Positions 22,376 to 33,068 of a stretch of DNA of 64,000 bases are shown one piece after another (the stretch's first letter is position 1; every line of letters begins with the position of its first letter). The notes beneath the pieces were generated by a model. That model saw only the letters and a list, made by a program, of their open reading frames with translations. It ran no database searches and had not been told where the DNA came from. The stretch lies in the NCBI GenBank assembly GCA_014526335.1, contig JACTAT010000040.1:5381905-5445904 (forward strand), read 5' to 3'. This stretch comes from Chrysaora quinquecirrha. Taxonomy: Eukaryota; Cnidaria; Scyphozoa; Semaeostomeae; Pelagiidae. The translations under genes were made by a program, and so were the position numbers.

Positions 22376-24905
22376 TTTTTTTTTTTTTTTACTTTCTTTA
22401 TTTACCGTTGGTTCTACAAATAGCTACAAGCTGGAGCTAATACATACCAACCTAACTAACAACAAAACTAACAGTAGTCTTAAATGTAATAAAAGATAGC
22501 TATTAAAATAAAGTTATAAAGATGCATAAGTGTTATAAACAAACAGCTAATTATTAGGTATGTAACCAATATTTGGCAGAAATTGTGTGCATAGCTTGCA
22601 GCTGCATAGCTTTGCCTCTTGATATTTGTTTTTGAGGTATTGCTGAAAGCTCTGCACAGAACTACTTGCCTTGGCTTCAGCAGAAACCAGATTCCATGAC
22701 GAGCTGCCTCTGAAAGTCAATGTGTCAAGACCGTACCTATTTGTGGCCGGTTTATTGACTTCAAAATGAGATGTCCGCAGATTATACGCAGACTCGTGTG
22801 TAAGAAACAGATCTTTCATGAATTCTGGATTCATACCATGTATGGTTTTGAAAATTTCAACCAAGAGCTTTTGAATGTTTAATTGATGGATTGTTATTGA
22901 ATTATCTTTTCGCAATAGCTCTGAGAAACTAAGGGATTCACTATTATTATACGCTAATCTTAAAGCCCTTTCATGGATGGAATTGATTAGATTGTTACTT
23001 TTCTTGCTACAGTAGCTTAAGGGGACAATAGTTTAAATAGGATAGGATGAATGTTTCCATGAGAAGTATCCTTTTTGCTTCATCCAAGTATGGGGCTAAT
23101 CTTGCGAGAGCACTAAGCTTTTTCCCAGCAGTTTTGCAAACGTTTTTTATGTGTTTCTCAAATGAAAGCTGGCTATCAAGAGTGACACCAAGGAGTTTAG
23201 CTTCGTTAACTTGTTCGAGAGGATTGTTATTTATTGTCATTACTGCTTTATTTTGTCTATTATTTTTAGCTTCCAGAATCATAAGTTTACATTTTTCACC
23301 ATTTAAAATCATTGAGTTATCTTTAAACCATTTATTAATAAAAATCATTTCTTCATTTATTTTAGTTGTAATTTGGTCAACGTCCTTATCCTTAATCCAA
23401 ATTGTGTTATCATCAGCATAGTTACAAAGTTCGCTGTTTTTGATAACAAACAATAAATCATTTATAAAAATGTTGAAAAACAAGGGACCTAGAATGGATC
23501 CTTGAGGAACCCCCTGTTTTATTTGAATCCAGTCACTATAATTGGAGTTTATTTTTACACGTTGAGTTCTTTCTTGGAGATAGCTTTTGATTAATTTAAG
23601 AGCATTCATGCTGAACCCGTAAGCATCAAGTTTGGCTATAAGGAGCTCGTGAGGGAGACAGTCAAGGCTTTAGACAGGTCCATGAGAACCATGCCATTTT
23701 TAAATTTTAGATCCAGATTTCGCTTAATTTTTTCAATTAGTCGTATTAAGGCGTGCTGTGTCCCGTACTTTTTCCTGAAACCGCAGAGTAGTGGGGAAAG
23801 TTTATCCTCCATATATCTACTAATCTGGTCTGCCATTATTCTTTCAAAAACTTTAGAAGTCGAAGGAAGAACACTAACAGGACGGTAATTCGACTTCGAT
23901 GTTGTACTGCCTTTCTTATGTATGGGTGAGACATCAGCACATTTTAGATCATTAGGAAAAGTACAGCTATTGATAGTTTTATTAAATATTTTATTTATAT
24001 AAGGGGCTATGCACTCAGCAGACCATTTTAAGATTTTTGAGGGTATGTCATCTGGCCCTGTTGCTTTCTTGGCGTCGAGATTTACAAATTCATTTTTTAT
24101 TAAACCGTTATAGGTATTTTGAAAGTTCATAGAAGGAGTTATATCACCAAGTTGTTCTTTGATTATTTTTTTGATTATTTTAATGCTAGAATGATTTTTA
24201 TATTTCTCGATTATTCTTAATACCTCATCATCGTTTTGACAATCGTTTCCCTGATGACTACAAGTTGTAGTTGTTAATGGATCAGTTTTCGGCAGATTCA
24301 GAGAGTCAGTTATATTTATAAAATAGTTATTCATTATCTGAGCAATGTCCTTGCTTTTTGAGATTATCTTATCATCTTCAATCAGGATGATTTTATTTTG
24401 TTTCAGATTGTTATTATTGAAATTTGGTTTTATAGTAGTCCAGGATCTTTTATTATCGCTAACAAATTTTATGTCTAGGTTCCTAAAATATTCTTTTTTC
24501 GTTTGACGTGTAAGTTTAACGCATTTGTTTCTCAGTTTTTTGAAATTTTCCCAGTTAACAGTTGTTCTTTCTTTATAATATTTATTTTTGGCTTTTGATC
24601 TCGCCATTATAAGTTTCTTCAAGGACTTGTTCATAAAAGGTGCGTTATTTGCTCTTACCAACTTTGAAGGAGCATGTGCTTCTAGAGTAGAAGCCATGAT
24701 TTCTGAGAATTCATTGTAGTCCTCAACATTGGCATAGTATAGTTTACTGTTTAAATCTGCATTAAATTCATCTAAATCAAAATTCTTAAAGTCACGATAC
24801 TTAATTTTAATTGGTTCTGCTTTAACGTATTGGGTTTTTAGATTTGAAGCTGTCAATTTGTGAAAATCTGATAGACCTGTTTCTACAGTAATCGTATTAG
24901 GGGGA
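22376..24905 (-). mobile_element. 5'-truncated non-LTR retrotransposon (LINE, Jockey/CR1-like group)
   Basis: On the minus strand the copy keeps the last residues of an APE-type endonuclease (near 24870), the whole reverse transcriptase and the C-terminal region. It ends in a poly-A tail seen as T16 at about 22376-22391. Most of the endonuclease and any ORF1 are missing, as usual after 5' truncation. Target-site duplications were not identified with confidence. The exact clade needs phylogeny. Confidence 0.85.
22547..24903 (-). pseudogene. LINE reverse transcriptase ORF2 remnant, frameshifted
   Basis: Three consecutive minus-strand frames together form one RT. The first (about 24903-23636) has DAKKATGPDDIPSKILK, the RT entry KCADVSPIHKKG with NYRPVSVLPS, and ends VLMDLSKA. 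The second (to about 23007) has QGVPQGSILGPLFFNIFIND and the catalytic box YADD (RC of 23409-23420). The third (22915-22547) is the C-terminal part ending in a CKLC motif. One missing base near 23625 and a small indel near 23030 break the reading. The enzyme would have copied LINE RNA at the target site; this copy cannot. Confidence 0.85.
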
Positions 24906-25972
24906 TATATCGGTCAAAAGGCAAACAAGGCATTTTGATGAAGCCATCGAAAAGTCAATTTTCCTTTAAAAAGTTCACAGAGCCCATCTCGGATTTGGAG
25001 TCAGTGCTATCGTTTTACTCAGAATGTGTAATAAAATTAGGTTGGGTTCAAAGTCAGATTATTATGGAAAATTTCCCTTCATATTCTGGCTGTTATGGTC
25101 CATGGTGTGTCGCGGACACATTCTGCCTCATTTCCTGCAGCACTGTGTCAACTTAATGTGTGCGCAATTATTTTCTTTTCTTTGTTGCTCAATTTCAAGA
25201 ATGGCATTTGGAGCAAAGCAAAAAAGCAAGATGATAAAACTTCTTTTTTAAAAATTTCATGGAAATTTCAGTTAACAGTGTCTGAAAAGCGGATATTGAA
25301 ATTAATTTTGTATCCAATACTCTGTTTAGTTTCTTATTCCTGATCATCATTTATTAAATTTGATATGTGCTCTGACTAACGATGTGCTACTTTTATGATA
25401 TATGTGGAAGAAAGATATAGCATATGTTAATTGATATTTTGTATTTCAGGTTATGTACAAAGTTGGGAGCCTTCTGATTGAAATGAAAAACTTCTGAAAT
25501 ATCCCCTTTGGTGTCCGAAATGGCAACATGAACTCTTTCATGGACCTGACGAAGAAACTCGTATATTATGATCTTAATTTTTGTAAATATTATCTCCATT
25601 TTTATATATTAGCTATCTGTTTTTATTATGGATAAATTTTCATCAATTTGTAATGTGGCCCTACCATTAGTCGTCAAAATTGACTTGGGTCTTTTATGAG
25701 TTGATTTAGTTTTGCTCATTGGTGAATCTTTGATATTGTAACACGCAGTTAACCTGAAATCGTCTTTGTGTAGCATTAGTCGTTCACAAGTCGAATCCAG
25801 TAGTGTCAACCCTTGTGTTCATATACTGTTCTACTTAATTAAGTTGGCACAATAGAAGTCCGTTATTTAACAATGTGAAGTTTTTTACAAGGATAACCCT
25901 TTGTGGTGACATTGGCTTCAACTTGGCAATTAGCATCTTGCTTGGGAATCAAGTTTCAAGTTTCCGTCCCAC
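24906..25972. other. unassigned stretch; diverged duplicate of 27339-27443
   Basis: No gene recognised. The segment 25808-25922 (CAACCCTTGTG, TTCTACT, ATAGAAGTCCG, AAGGATAACCCTTTGTG) resembles 27339-27443, pointing to an old local duplication. Confidence 0.45.
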
Positions 25973-25981
25973 ATTTCTCGA

Positions 25982-26399
25982 GGGATGTTCTTTTAACTGG
26001 ACTCGAAAATGCTTCGTTGTGTTGCTCAAGTTTACCTATCATTCCATTGGTGTCATGCCATGATGACATGTTAGAAATAACTTCAGGCACCAAAATGCCA
26101 TTAAAGTAATCCAAGACTCGCGAATAACAATAATGCAAACTGCTGTTTACTTTTGCACTAACCGCATGGATATCATGATAGCCACTGAAATAAGTCAAGT
26201 TCACCTATCAAATGATTCCGAATGGTTTTGTAAATCAAAATCAAAGTCATCTTGGTACTTTTTAATGAAAATCAACTTAGAATTTACTATTTATGAAAGT
26301 TAAAAATCATTAATAAAAATAGGGTCGTATGGTCGTGAGGTCGTAGGGTCGTATGGTCTGGGGTCGTGAGGTCGTGGAATCCAGTTAAAAGAACATCCC
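25982..26399. mobile_element. element F: 418-bp inverted-repeat element with 9-bp duplication
   Basis: Perfect 20-bp termini GGGATGTTCTTTTAACTGGA (25982-26001; inverted 26380-26399) are flanked by ATTTCTCGA on both sides (25973-25981, 26400-26408). The first bases GGGATG are shared with element C at 49505. A short 8-bp-module minisatellite lies immediately inside the right terminus. No coding capacity. The 9-bp duplication suggests a Mutator/Foldback-type origin. Confidence 0.85.
26321..26374. repeat. GGTCGTAT/GGTCGTGA minisatellite
   Basis: Seven or so 8-bp GGTCGTNN modules lie just inside the right terminus of element F. It is a one-sided, small version of the arm arrays seen in elements A-C. 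Confidence 0.8.
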
Positions 26400-26509
26400 A
26401 TTTCTCGATTTATCGAAAGGAGTTAATTGCATACCAGTGCAACCAACATCAGGCACTATATGCATATCCATTTCCAATTGCAGCAACTTAGGCTTCTCAG
26501 CTTTCAAAA

Positions 26510-26647
26510 ATCAAAGTCTTGGTCAGTCAGGTCACTCCAGGTTAATCAAAAACGGTAATAAAGATTAGAGAAACAATAATTCAAGCAAATTTCAAGCAAT
26601 TTGAGCACCTCCTGACCATGACTATTTTGCTTAAGCGGTGCCTTTGA
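26510..26647. repeat. direct repeat copy 1 (partner 27055-27203)
   Basis: TCAAAGTCTTGGTCAGTCAG through CTATTTTGCTTAAGCGGTGC is repeated at 27057-27184. Copy 1 is interrupted at its right end by the MITE at 26650; copy 2 gives the uninterrupted site. Confidence 0.85.
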
Positions 26648-26649
26648 TA

Positions 26650-27035
26650 CACGCATTTTTTTTTTGTAAGGAAGTGCTTTATAAGGAAGGTAGTACTCGG
26701 ATAGGCAAAAAATTAAGGAATTTCTAGTACTGGATTTGAGACTACTAAGGAATCTGACTTTTTCTTTAACTTATCATTTCGATTAAAAAAGTTAAAGTTT
26801 TGCATTAACAGAGCAAGCAAGGCTTATTGCCAATAGTTTTCAAGCAGTATTCATTTCTATTCATCTTCTGACACCTTTATGATCTATATTTCCTTGACAC
26901 TTGCTGGTTTTGAAGAACGACAAAGTAAAAAGTTAAGGAATTGCTTAGGAATATTGAGTACTGAAATTTTGCTATCAGTTAAGGAATTTTCAGTACTGAG
27001 GCTGAGCCGAACTTCCTTATAAAAAAAAATGCGTG
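26650..27035. mobile_element. 386-bp MITE, ATAAGGAAG-type termini, TA duplication
   Basis: Termini CACGCATTTTTTTTTTGTAA/GGAAG (26650) and CACGCATTTTTTTTTATAAG/GAAG (inverted, ending 27035) are flanked by TA (26648-26649, 27036-27037). The interior repeats TTAAGGAAT at about 26713, 26748, 26933 and 26979. The duplicate at 27055-27203 reads GCGGTGCATTTGGTATGTGA across the same position without the element, confirming a TA-target insertion. No ORF. Confidence 0.82.
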
Positions 27036-27054
27036 TATGTGATCAAATATGTGG

Positions 27055-27203
27055 TCGAAGTCTTGGTCAGTCAGGTCACTCCAGGTTAATCGAAAACAGA
27101 CATAAAGATTAGAGAAACAATAGTTCAAGCAAATTTCAAGCAATTTGAGCACCTCCTGACCATGACTATTTTGCTTAAGCGGTGCATTTGGTATGTGATG
27201 GAA
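27055..27203. repeat. direct repeat copy 2 with empty MITE site
   Basis: Partner of 26510-26647. It runs uninterrupted through the position where copy 1 carries the MITE. Confidence 0.85.
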
Positions 27204-27580
27204 TTTTAGGTCGAGAAAAATTGACAAAAAGGGCCATGTACACGGATCGGCAATCTGTTAATCCTTTAAATGACCACATTCGCTTAAAATTCTGCTCGTG
27301 AATATGGGGCCATTTTGGCTAAAGTCTTATTAACGTCAACCCTTGTGCTCATTGACTCTTCTACTAAATATGGCACAGTAGAAGCTTGTTATTTGAGAAC
27401 GGGAAGTTTTTCATAAGGATCAACCTTTGTGATGACATTTCGGTTAGAATTCGTCTGAAGTGGTTCCTCAAGTCTCCATATCAAGTGCCCAGTTTTGGCC
27501 ATACGACGATGGCGACATTGTGCTTTTATCATATAGCTCATCAATATAGATCATCATTGTTATATTTCCTGCTTCTTTAG
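27204..27580. other. unassigned stretch
   Basis: Contains the diverged duplicate (27339-27443) of 25808-25922. No gene. Confidence 0.4.
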
Positions 27581-28496
27581 GCCACGTCTACACTGATACG
27601 TTTTCAAATGAAAACGCAATGATTTCTTTGCGTTTTCATCTCCCGACACGGGTGAATTTACGACTGAAAACGCAAGCTCTTGAAAACGTTTTCTTGAGTG
27701 GAATCTTTTGAAAACGTAATTGTTTGAAAACGCAATTTTCCCGTGTAGACACCGAAAATGTAAATATTTGAAAACGATGCAGCAACACTAATAACTTTCG
27801 ATGGTTAATTGGTATTGAATTTCAAAATTTCAAATTTCAGGTGATGTTGTCGTTTCCTTGTTGAAAGCGAAAACGTTCCGAAAACGCTCCTGTAGACGCC
27901 AACTTTTTATATCTTTTCACTGACATCAAAAAACGCAAATATTTGAAAACGATGCAGCAACACTAACAACTTTCGATGAATGATTGGTATTGAATTTCAA
28001 AATTTCAAATTTCAGGTAATGTTGTCGTTTCCGTGTTGAAAGCGAAAACGTTCCGAACACGCTCCTGTAGACGCCAACTTTTTATATCTTTTCACTGACA
28101 TCAAAAAACGCAAATATTTGAAAACGATGCAGAAACACTAATAACTTTCGATGAATGATTGGTATTGAATTTCAAAATTTCAAATTTCAGGTGATGTTGT
28201 CGTTTCCGTGTTGAAAGCGAAAACGTTCCGAACACGCTCCTGTAGACGCCAACTTTTTATATCTTTTCACTGACATCAAAAAACGCAAATATTTGAAAAC
28301 GATGCAGAAACACTAATAACTTTCGATGAATGATTGGTATTGAATTTCAAAATTTCAAATTTCAGGTAATGTTGTCGTTTCCGTGTTGAAAGTGAAAACG
28401 TTCCGAAAACGCTCCTGTAGACGCCAACTTTTTATATCTTTTCACTGACATAAAAAAATGCAAATTTTTGAAAACATGTCCGTGTAGACGTGGCCT
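27581..28496. mobile_element. ~0.9-kb inverted-repeat element with internal ~175-bp tandem repeats
   Basis: TAGGCCACGTCTACAC (from about 27580) and its inverse GTGTAGACGTGGCCTA (ending near 28496) are the termini; GTTTTCAAA follows inside both. The centre has four copies of a ~175-bp unit (GATGCAGMAACACTAAYAAC, CTCCTGTAGACGCCAAC) starting near 27776, 27951, 28126 and 28300. No convincing target duplication and no ORF, so it is a non-autonomous DNA element of undetermined superfamily. Confidence 0.7.
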
Positions 28497-28989
28497 ACCT
28501 AATAATGGCTATATAACGATGGCTAAATTGTTGTCCAACCCACATTGATGATAAATTCAAGTTTAAGGACTTGGAAGACTGTACAGGCATGATTTCATCT
28601 CATCTTGCCTTGCAGTTGAAATATTTTTAAAGAAGAGTGGTAAGCAAATTTGAGCATCAAAATTAGTGTCGTGAATTACCCCCTTAGTTGCTGAATTAAC
28701 GTTAGTCTTGCTGACGTATTTAACCATTTTTATGTTGAGAAAAGGACTCCATTAAATTGAATTTTTTTATAACTTAATACTTCATGTAAACAGCTTTTTT
28801 AGTAGATACGTTTTAGATTTATTTGAGCAGTGTTGTTTTTGAGTCATCCATCGATGTCTTCAGACATATATTCTCTTTAAGAGCTGCCCTAACATTTGAA
28901 TCACTACAATTAGAAACCCCAGGCAACTCAGATCTTTCTCTTTTCAATGAAAAAATGAATCTAACTAATCATACCTTATTTCAAAACCT
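28497..28989. other. unassigned stretch
   Basis: One open frame of 60 codons (28823-29005) enters the neighbouring minisatellite and resembles no family I know. Nothing else was recognised. Confidence 0.4.
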
Positions 28990-30305
28990 CGACTGCAATG
29001 GGTGATCCATCGGTGTTCATGGGTTATCATCGGTGTTCCATCGGTGTTTATTTGTGTTCATCGGTGTTTATTGTGTTCCATGGGTGTTCCATCGGTGTTT
29101 ATTTGAGTTCATCGGTGTTCCATCGTTTTCATAGGGATTCATCTGTGTTCCATCGGTGTTCCATTAGTGTTCCATCGGTGTTTATTTGTGTTCATCAGTG
29201 TTTATTGTGTTCCATCGGTGTTCCATCGGTGTTTATTTGTGTTCATCGGTGTTCCATCGTTTTCATCGGGATTCATCTGTGTTCCATCGGTGTTCCATTA
29301 GTGTTCCATCGGTGTTTATTGGTGTTCCATCGGTGTTTATTGGTGTTCATCGGTTTTCATCGCTGTCCATCGGTGTTCCATTGGTGTTCCATCGGTGTTT
29401 ATTGGTGTTCATCGGCTTTCATCGCTGTCCATCAGTGTCTCATTGGTGTTCCATCGGTGTTTATTGTTGTTCATCGGTGTTCTATCGTTTTCATCGGGAT
29501 TTATCTGTGTTCCATCGGTGTTCAATTGGTGTTCATCGGTTTTCATCGCTGTCCATCGGTGTTGCATTGGTGTTCCATCGGTGTTCATTGGTGTTCATCG
29601 GTTTTCATCGCTGTCCATTGGTGTTCCAATGGTGTTCCATCGGTGTTTATTGGTGTTCATCGACTTTCATCGCTGTCCATCGGTGTTCCATCGTTTTCAT
29701 CGGGATTCATCTGTGTTCCATCGGTGTTCAATTGGTGTTCATCGGTTTTCATCGCTGTTCATCAGTGTTCCATCGTTTTCATCGGGATTCATCTGTGTTC
29801 CATCAGTGTTCCATTGGTGTCCATCGGTGTTCATGAGTTTCCATCGGTGTTCCATTGGTTTTTATTGGTGTTCATCTGTGTTCGATCGGTGTTTATTGGT
29901 GTTCATCTGTGTTCTATCGGTGTTTATTGGTGTTCATTGGTTTTCCATCGGTGTTTATTTGTGTTCATCGGGATTCATCGGTGTTCCATCGATGTTTATT
30001 GACGTTCATCGGTGCTCGTCGGTGTTGCATTGGTGTTCCATCGGTGTTTATTGGTGTTCATCGGTTTTCATCGCTGTCCATTGGTGTTCCATTGGTGTCC
30101 ATCGGTGTTCATGAGTTTTCATCGGTGTTCCATTGGTTTTTATTGGTGTTCATCTGTGTTCCATCGGTGTTTATTGGTGCTCATATGTGTTCCATCGGTG
30201 TTTATTGGTGTTCATCGGGGTTCCATTGGTGTTCATGGGTTTTCATCGATGTCCATTGGTGTTCCATTGGTGTCCATCGGTGTTCATGAGTTTTCATCGG
30301 TGTTT
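28990..30305. repeat. GTTCCATCGGT / GTTTATTGGT module minisatellite
   Basis: It is built from 10-11-bp modules: GTTCCATCGGT, GTTCATCGGT, GTTTATTGGT, TTTCATCGCT and GTCCATCGGT. The irregular order has local longer repeats (for example TTTTCATCGGGATTCATCTG at about 29129, 29260, 29491, 29695, 29776). Modules lack stops in the + frames, producing long Cys/Ser/Val/Phe-rich frames (28998-30002 and others), which I regard as artefacts. Confidence 0.9.
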
Positions 30306-30600
30306 CAAGAGCATTTTACTTAAGAATCTTAATACCTGTCAGTCTATTTAATGGAAAATATCTTCAGATTCTGTCAAGGAAAGAGCATTTTACTTAAGAA
30401 TCTTAATACCTGTCAGTACTATTTGATGGAAAATGTCTTCAGATTCTGTCAAGAAAAGAGCATTTTACTTAAGAATCTTAATACCTGTCAGTCTATTTAA
30501 TGGAAAATGTCTTCAGATTCTGTCAAAAAAGAGCATTTTACTTAAGAATCTTAATACCTGTCATTACTATTTAATGAAACATTTCTTCAGATTCTGGACA
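30306..30600. repeat. ~74-bp tandem repeat, four copies
   Basis: GAGCATTTTACTTAAGAATC starts at 30309, 30383, 30458 and 30531. Each unit includes TTAATACCTGTCA and CTTCAGATTCTG. It directly follows the GTTC minisatellite. Confidence 0.9.
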
Positions 30601-31154
30601 TTCTCCTCGAGTATACCTTTCAGCAGTCGCTTTTCTTAGCTCTCTTTACTCCACCGTTGCCCTACATGAAAGCAAAAGCAAGGGGCGATTCAATCCTTCA
30701 AAATCTCGTACACCGTTGCTCAAAATCCTATGATTTTTACGGAAATCCCTTAGAAATCCTTTTATTTAGTTGAAGTCAATCTCTTTCATCTTTTCGAGGT
30801 GCGAATACCCCTGGCATGAAAGTGCTCTACCAAAATTTCTACATTTCGCAACAACTATGTGGGAGAACGGCAAAGCCGTTGCAATAAAGTCACATTCTTG
30901 GTTGATGTAAATTCTCCACATGCTTGATGTCGAATTATACTACCAGAGAGAGAAACTCTCTATTTCATGAAATTTCCTTTTTTTACTGATGAATCTTTGA
31001 AATTTTGCATTGACCTCATTTCTACAACCATATCCCAATTTCCGATAGTGTTGAAAGTTATGCTTAAAAATTTGCATTATGCTTAACACTTCTCAAACTT
31101 GTTAATAATATTTCTTTAGACATATATCTGTAACCCTGTTATGATAAATTTCAA
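30601..31154. other. unassigned stretch with interspersed repeat piece
   Basis: AAGGGGCGATTCAATCCTTC and AATCTCGTACACCG (30682-30715) match repeat pieces near 20110-20520 and, inverted, near 61950. No gene. Confidence 0.45.
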
Positions 31155-31182
31155 CTATTTTTGTTACCACCCCACATAACGT

Positions 31183-32528
31183 ATGTGCAGTACAGTGGTG
31201 GGTGTGCAGTACAGTGATGGATGTTCAGTACAGTGGAGGGATACCATGAGTACAGTGGAGGGATACCATGAGTACAGTGGAGGGATACCATGAGTACAGT
31301 GGAGGGATACCATGAGTACAGTGGTGGATGTTCAGTACAGTGGAGGGATACCATGAGTACAGTGGAGGGATACCATCAGTACGGTGGAGGGTGTTCAGTA
31401 CAGTGGAGGGATATCATCAGTACAGTGGAGGGATATCATCAGTACAGTGGAGGGATACCATGAGTACAGGGTTGGATGTTCAGTACAGTGGAGGGATACC
31501 ATGAGTACAGTGGAGGGATACCATGAGTACAGTGGTGGATGTTCAGTACAGTGGAGGGATACCATGAGTTGCGTGGATGGATACCATGAGTACAGTGGAG
31601 GGATACCATGAGTACAGTGGTGGATGTTCAGTACAGTGGAGGGATACCATGAGTTGCGTGGATGGATACCATGAGTACAGTGGAGGGATACCATGAGTAC
31701 AGTGGTGGATGTTCAGTACAGTGGAGGGATACCATGAGTACAGTGGAGGGATACCATGAGTACAGTGGTGGATGTTCAGTACAGTGGAGGGATACCATGA
31801 GTACAGTGGAGGGATACCATCAGTACGGTGGAGGGTGTTCAGTACAGTGGAGGGATATCATCAGTACAGTGGAGGGATATCATCAGTACAGTGGAGGGAT
31901 ACCATGAGTACAGGGTTGGATGTTCAGTACAGTGGAGGGATACCATGAGTACAGTGGAGGGATACCATGAGTACAGTGGTGGATGTTCAGTACAGTGGAG
32001 GGATACCATGAGTTGCGTGGATGGATACCATGAGTACAGTGGAGGGATACCATGAGTACAGTGGTGGATGTTCAGTACAGTGGAGGGATACCATGAGTTG
32101 CGTGGATGGATACCATCAGTACAGTGGTGGATGTTTAGTACAGTGGAGGGATACCATGAGGACAGTGGAGGGATACCATGAGTACAGTGGTGGATGTTCA
32201 GTACAGTGGAGGGATACCATGAGTACAGTGGAGGGATACCATGAGTACAGTGGTGGATGTTCAGTACAGTGGAGAGATACCATGAGTACAGTGGAGGGAT
32301 ACCATCAGTACAGTGGTGGATGTTTAGTACAGTGGAGGGATACCATGAGTACAGTGGAGGGATACCATGAGTACAGTGGTGGATGTTCAGTACAGTGGAG
32401 GGATACCATCAGTACAGTGGTGGATGTTTAGTACAGTGGAGGGATACCATGAGTACAGTGGAGGGATACCATGAGTACAGTGGTGGATGTTTAGTACAGT
32501 GGAGGGATACCATGAGTACAGTGGTGGA
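31183..32528. repeat. GTACAGTGG minisatellite, left arm of element B
   Basis: Modules are GTACAGTGGAGGGATACCATGA (22 bp) and a 19-bp GTACAGTGGTGGATGTTCA. The common order 19+22+22 gives a 63-bp unit, read as a 21-residue repeat. A longer block recurs about 443 bp apart (CAGTACGGTGGAGGGTG at about 31377 and 31820). The array is cut at GTGGA by the BEL element and resumes at 39222. Confidence 0.92.
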
Positions 32529-32989
32529 TGTTAATACAAACTTTCATTTCACGCTTTTCACTTGTTTACACGCTTTTATTTGTCTTTGTTTTTCAGTAGT
32601 TTGTACGTACTGTTTTGTTTAAATGTCTCTGTAGATCTAATTGTTCGTGGAGTGAACTCTTTCTTTTTGTTAAAATAACGTGCTTGAAGTAGAATTTTTA
32701 TTATTCCGTTGAGAGTAAGATCATGTATAAAAAGGCGAGTAGTTTTTAAGCAAGCCAGATGGAGCCAAAGGGCTCAGAAACAGGTTAACTGTGATGTGCT
32801 TGCGACAGGCAGGAAACAGTTGGTAAGTTGCTATTTATGTATGATATATTTTCTTGTTATTAAGCTCTATTAGTTTCTGTCTTGTTTTTAATTATTGTAT
32901 TGATTAATTCTAGTTAATCGATTTGAAATATCGCATTATCAAGCCCTGCTATACGTCTCTGTGTCGCGCCTGAGGGAAAAGCAATCACA
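32529..32989 (+). repeat. 5' LTR of the BEL/Pao element (461 bp)
   Basis: TG...CA ends. It lacks the 10-bp segment present in the 3' LTR near 39066. It carries a TATA-like box TATAAAAAG at 32726-32734 for transcription of the element. Confidence 0.95.
32726..32734 (+). promoter_or_regulatory. TATA-like box in 5' LTR
   Basis: TATAAAAAG follows GATCATG in the LTR. The same box is at 38947-38955 in the 3' LTR. It is the likely core promoter of the retrotransposon. Confidence 0.6.
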
Positions 32990-33068
32990 TGAAAATTAAC
33001 AACTGATCTTGGTGTGAATCTGTTGTGGAAAGGCTGTAGATCGTGCTCAGCAGACTGAGGTGATCAAG

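Noticed and set aside
28998..30323. Cys/Ser/Val-rich frames up to 334 codons
   Set aside because: Several overlapping frames are all open through a GTTC-module minisatellite; no start context or conserved domain.
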